A DNA stretch of 9,390 nt, taken from positions 1 through 9,390 of the forward strand of contig CAMWMO010000023.1 in NCBI GenBank assembly GCA_947175305.1. The letters run 5' to 3'. The first letter of the stretch is position 1. Each line of letters begins with the position of its first letter. Positions 7,559 to 9,390 of the stretch are shown piece after piece. Source of the DNA: an uncultured Lachnospiraceae bacterium. Its GTDB lineage: Bacteria > Bacillota > Clostridia > Lachnospirales > Lachnospiraceae. Both the position numbers and the translations under genes were made by a program. The notes below the pieces were generated by a model, which searched no databases, was not told the DNA's origin, and was given only the letters and a program-made list of their open reading frames with translations.

Positions 7559-8788
7559 CTACTGAAGCAGCCAGTCAATCAAGTATAATGATCTGATTCC
7601 TTCATAAGATTTTATATAATTCCTATCCATTGATAAAACTATTTTTTCATAATTATCAGGTATCATTCTAAGAGGACGAAGTTCTCTCTCCCTCGTTTCT
7701 TCGGTCTGCATACTTTCTGTCACCTGTATATACATTTTATCATCCGGTTTCTCAGCCACAAAGTCTACTTCTGTATCTCCCACTTTGCCTATATATACAC
7801 GATAATCCCTTCTAAGCAGTTCCAAAAACACAATATTTTCCAGAATATGTCCTCTGTCACCATCACGATATCCAAGAAGCATATTGCGAAACCCCATATC
7901 TATGATGTAATTTTTCCCGAGAGTTTTTAACAATTGTTTCCCTTTTACATCATACCTGCCTACCGAATAAAATACAAAAGCGTTGCGTAACATAGATATA
8001 TATTTTTCTACGGTTTTTCCGGCTACGCTTTTACCTTTCGTCTTTTGAATATCTCCTTCGTAAGCCAATACATTTCCTATGCTGTTGGGAGATGTAATAC
8101 TGCCGATATTGGAACACAAAAACATTACTATTTTTTGTAGCATATTTTGGTCTGCCGAATCATTACGTTGTAAAATATCACGAAGCACAACCGTAGAGTA
8201 TATACCTTCTAATGCCTGGTTACTCCGTGCCTCATTAAACTGATATTCTCTCAATATTGGCATTCCGCCAATCTGCAGATACTTTTGAAATTTTTCCTCC
8301 GGTGCCACGGTAACATCAAACTCATAAAAATCCAAAAACTCCTTAAATGAAAGCGGTAATATTTTTATTTCAATATATCTTCCTGATAAGATCGTAGAAA
8401 ACTCTGTCGAAAGAAGATAAGCATTTGAACCTGTTATATAGATATCCACATCAAAATCCAAACGAAAAGACTCTATCGCCTTTTCCCAATGTTTCACCAT
8501 TTGCAATTCGTCAAATATCAGGTAGGTTCTCTCATCCTTCATGATACGTTCACTGACATGATCATAAAAAGAGAGGTAATCTGTCAGTTCTCTATATTTT
8601 AAGGATTCCAAATTCATATGGATAATATGATTTTCGGATACACCGCCATCAACCAGATACTGATGAAACAGATCAAGTATGGATGACTTTCCACATCTTC
8701 GGAGACCTGTTACTATTTTAACCAGATCTACATCTTTATTTTGAATCAATTGTTCCAAATATGACGGTCGATCTATAAGTGTATTCAT
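7559..8788 (-). CDS. AAA_14/DUF4143 family ATPase of unknown function
   Basis: This 409-aa protein has the plan of the AAA_14 plus DUF4143 family, common in clostridia, Bacteroidetes and archaea, with no settled function. The ATPase part has Walker A GLRRCGKSS (28-36), Walker B YLIFDELQ (89-96; Asp93, Glu94) and a polar ITGSNA strand (118-123). The middle has the family's LPLSFKEFL (144-152) and GGMP (174-177). The C-terminal part (about 200-409) contains GDTEVDFVA and YIQV (337-356), a pattern like the core of PD-(D/E)xK nucleases but with Gln-Val-Thr where the catalytic lysine would be. The ATG at 8788 has AGGGAG 7 nt upstream on the minus strand. It is convergent with the agr locus and visibly AT-richer than ftsH and uvrC, which suggests acquisition from outside. 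No partner toxin, nuclease or transposase is seen beside it. Confidence 0.85.
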   Translation of the reverse strand: MNTLIDRPSYLEQLIQNKDVDLVKIVTGLRRCGKSSILDLFHQYLVDGGVSENHIIHMNLESLKYRELTDYLSFYDHVSERIMKDERTYLIFDELQMVKHWEKAIESFRLDFDVDIYITGSNAYLLSTEFSTILSGRYIEIKILPLSFKEFLDFYEFDVTVAPEEKFQKYLQIGGMPILREYQFNEARSNQALEGIYSTVVLRDILQRNDSADQNMLQKIVMFLCSNIGSITSPNSIGNVLAYEGDIQKTKGKSVAGKTVEKYISMLRNAFVFYSVGRYDVKGKQLLKTLGKNYIIDMGFRNMLLGYRDGDRGHILENIVFLELLRRDYRVYIGKVGDTEVDFVAEKPDDKMYIQVTESMQTEETRERELRPLRMIPDNYEKIVLSMDRNYIKSYEGIRSLYLIDWLLQ

Positions 8789-8815
8789 GTAGCATCTCCC
8801 TGCCTTTTTGTTTCC

Positions 8816-8843
8816 ATTATAACCTTAAGCCCTTGATTGTCAA
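8816..8843 (-). promoter_or_regulatory. Consensus promoter of the DUF4143 ATPase gene
   Basis: On the minus strand, a perfect TTGACA (8843-8838) and a perfect TATAAT (8821-8816) are separated by 16 bp. Transcription would start near 8809, about 20 nt before the ATG at 8788. Both boxes match sigma-A consensus exactly, so expression is probably constitutive and fairly strong unless repressed. Confidence 0.8.
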
Positions 8844-9031
8844 TGATTTTTGTTTTGAAAGTCGGAAACTGTTCATAATTTTATATTTTTCGACTTGTAA
8901 TTCTAAAAATTGAATATTCCTATCAAAAACCGTAGGGAACAGAACAAACCCTTCAGGAAGTAAAAAACATTATTGTGAATTTTCATAAAAATGGACTGTG
9001 AAGATTGGTAAATAAAACGTGACAAAGTTTC
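8844..9031. other. AT-rich intergenic stretch, no gene seen
   Basis: This lies between two divergent promoters. No open frame here has a ribosome binding site, and no clear terminator, RNA gene or riboswitch fold was recognised. A 7-bp TGACAAA at 9020-9026 resembles part of the agrB upstream repeat but occurs only once. Confidence 0.5.
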
Positions 9032-9060
9032 TTGTGAAAAATAGCTCAATTCTTTATAAT
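9032..9060 (+). promoter_or_regulatory. Promoter of the secreted-protein gene
   Basis: TTGTGA (9032-9037), a 17-bp spacer and a perfect TATAAT (9055-9060) form a good sigma-A promoter. Transcription would start near 9067, just before the palindromic operator, leaving a leader of about 87 nt before the ATG at 9154. Confidence 0.7.
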
Positions 9061-9071
9061 TAAAATTAAGC

Positions 9072-9100
9072 AGCGCAATCGGTTGCGCAACCATTGCGCA
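9072..9100 (+). promoter_or_regulatory. Overlapping double palindrome, LacI-family (MalR/MdxR-like) operator
   Basis: GCGCAA-TCGG-TTGCGC (9073-9088) shares its right arm with a second palindrome, TGCGCAA-CCA-TTGCGCA (9084-9100). Three of the alternating half-sites would fall between about +6 and +34 of the predicted transcript, where a bound repressor would block transcription. The first palindrome differs at two of 14 positions from the CGCAAACGTTTGCG type recalled for LacI-family maltose/maltodextrin regulators of Firmicutes. The palindrome is seen directly; the regulator class is inferred. Confidence 0.65.
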
Positions 9101-9153
9101 GTTTTATACATAGAGAAGGTATAAAAGAAACATTAAAGAATGGGAGGTAAATC

Positions 9154-9390
9154 ATGAGGAAACAAATGAGAGGGTATTTCCGAAAGAGTCTGTGCGGTAT
9201 GTTGAGCGCGGCAATGATCGCGACAAGTCTGATCGTACCGAACATGACAGTCTATGCGGCGCCGCAGGATGAGGCGGGCATGACGACGGAAAACGAAGAG
9301 GACAAGCTTGTAGAGGAAATTGCAGGCGAGAACGAAACTGGGGACGAAAATCAAGGCTCCGGTTTAGAAGAGTCGGGGGAGGGCTCGGAC
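9154..9390 (+). CDS. N-terminus of a secreted protein (cut by window end)
   Basis: Seventy-nine codons are present and the frame is still open at the window edge. The ATG at 9154 has GGGAGG (9142-9147) 6 nt upstream. Residues 1-35 form a typical Gram-positive signal peptide: basic start (MRKQMRGYFRK), hydrophobic core (about 14-29) and a likely signal peptidase I site after VYA (33-35). From residue 36 the chain is very acidic and low in complexity, rich in Glu, Asp, Gly, Ser and Thr, as in linkers of large cell-wall or extracellular enzymes of Lachnospiraceae. No catalytic domain is reached. The operator upstream hints at a starch- or maltodextrin-active enzyme such as an amylase or pullulanase, but nothing in the visible protein proves that. 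A surface adhesin is equally possible. Confidence 0.75.
   Translation, partial: MRKQMRGYFRKSLCGMLSAAMIATSLIVPNMTVYAAPQDEAGMTTENEEDKLVEEIAGENETGDENQGSGLEESGEGSD

Noticed and set aside
7541..8867. A 9-bp inverted repeat (TTCCGACTT at 7541-7549, AAGTCGGAA at 8859-8867) bracketing the ATPase gene as possible ends of a mobile element
   Set aside because: Pairs of this length are expected by chance over 1.3 kb, no target-site duplication was seen, and there is no transposase.
8903..9094. A 63-codon minus-strand frame upstream of the secreted-protein gene
   Set aside because: Its start lies in the operator palindrome, no ribosome binding site precedes it, and the Phe/Leu/Ser-rich translation reflects AT-rich intergenic DNA.

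Overview
The window looks like a chromosomal segment of a Gram-positive anaerobe of the Clostridia, most likely Lachnospiraceae. That placement is an inference. It rests on strong purine-rich ribosome binding sites, an FtsH with a Gly/Pro-rich N-terminal extension and a Glu/Gln/Pro-rich tail, a clostridial-style agr locus, and an AAA_14/DUF4143 ATPase. No rRNA or tRNA is present to confirm it.

Layout. (1) 1-2507: a promoter, then ftsH (membrane AAA+ zinc protease), closed by a strong rho-independent terminator. (2) 2498-4459: uvrC, the nucleotide excision repair nuclease subunit, with its own extended -10 promoter just after the ftsH terminator; its real start is 2564. (3) 4427-7376: a compact quorum-sensing locus in the order agrA, agrC, agrB, agrD. 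agrA (LytTR response regulator) and agrC (GHKL sensor kinase) overlap by 8 bp. A 114-bp gap follows with two perfect 16-bp direct repeats on a 20-bp period beside a weak promoter. Then come agrB (TTG start, peptide-processing membrane protease) and a 49-aa agrD precursor, whose genes overlap by 4 bp. (4) 7377-7558: a gene-free stretch holding three hairpins between convergent transcription units. (5) 7559-8843: a visibly AT-richer minus-strand AAA_14/DUF4143 ATPase with a consensus promoter, probably an acquired accessory gene. (6) 9032-9390: a promoter, a double palindromic LacI-family-like operator, and the first 79 codons of a secreted protein with an acidic region after its signal peptide, cut by the window end.

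How the genes work together. AgrD is expected to be cut and cyclised by AgrB and exported as a cyclic peptide. AgrC would sense it and phosphorylate AgrA, which would bind direct repeats and activate target promoters. The repeats lie upstream of agrBD only, so the sequence suggests positive feedback on signal production while agrAC is expressed from a separate promoter. The most notable point is that the AgrD precursor contains no cysteine. Alignment by eye with clostridial AgrD places Ser25 at the ring-forming position, which predicts a serine lactone (ring Ser-Arg-Phe-Gly-Ala) instead of the usual thiolactone.
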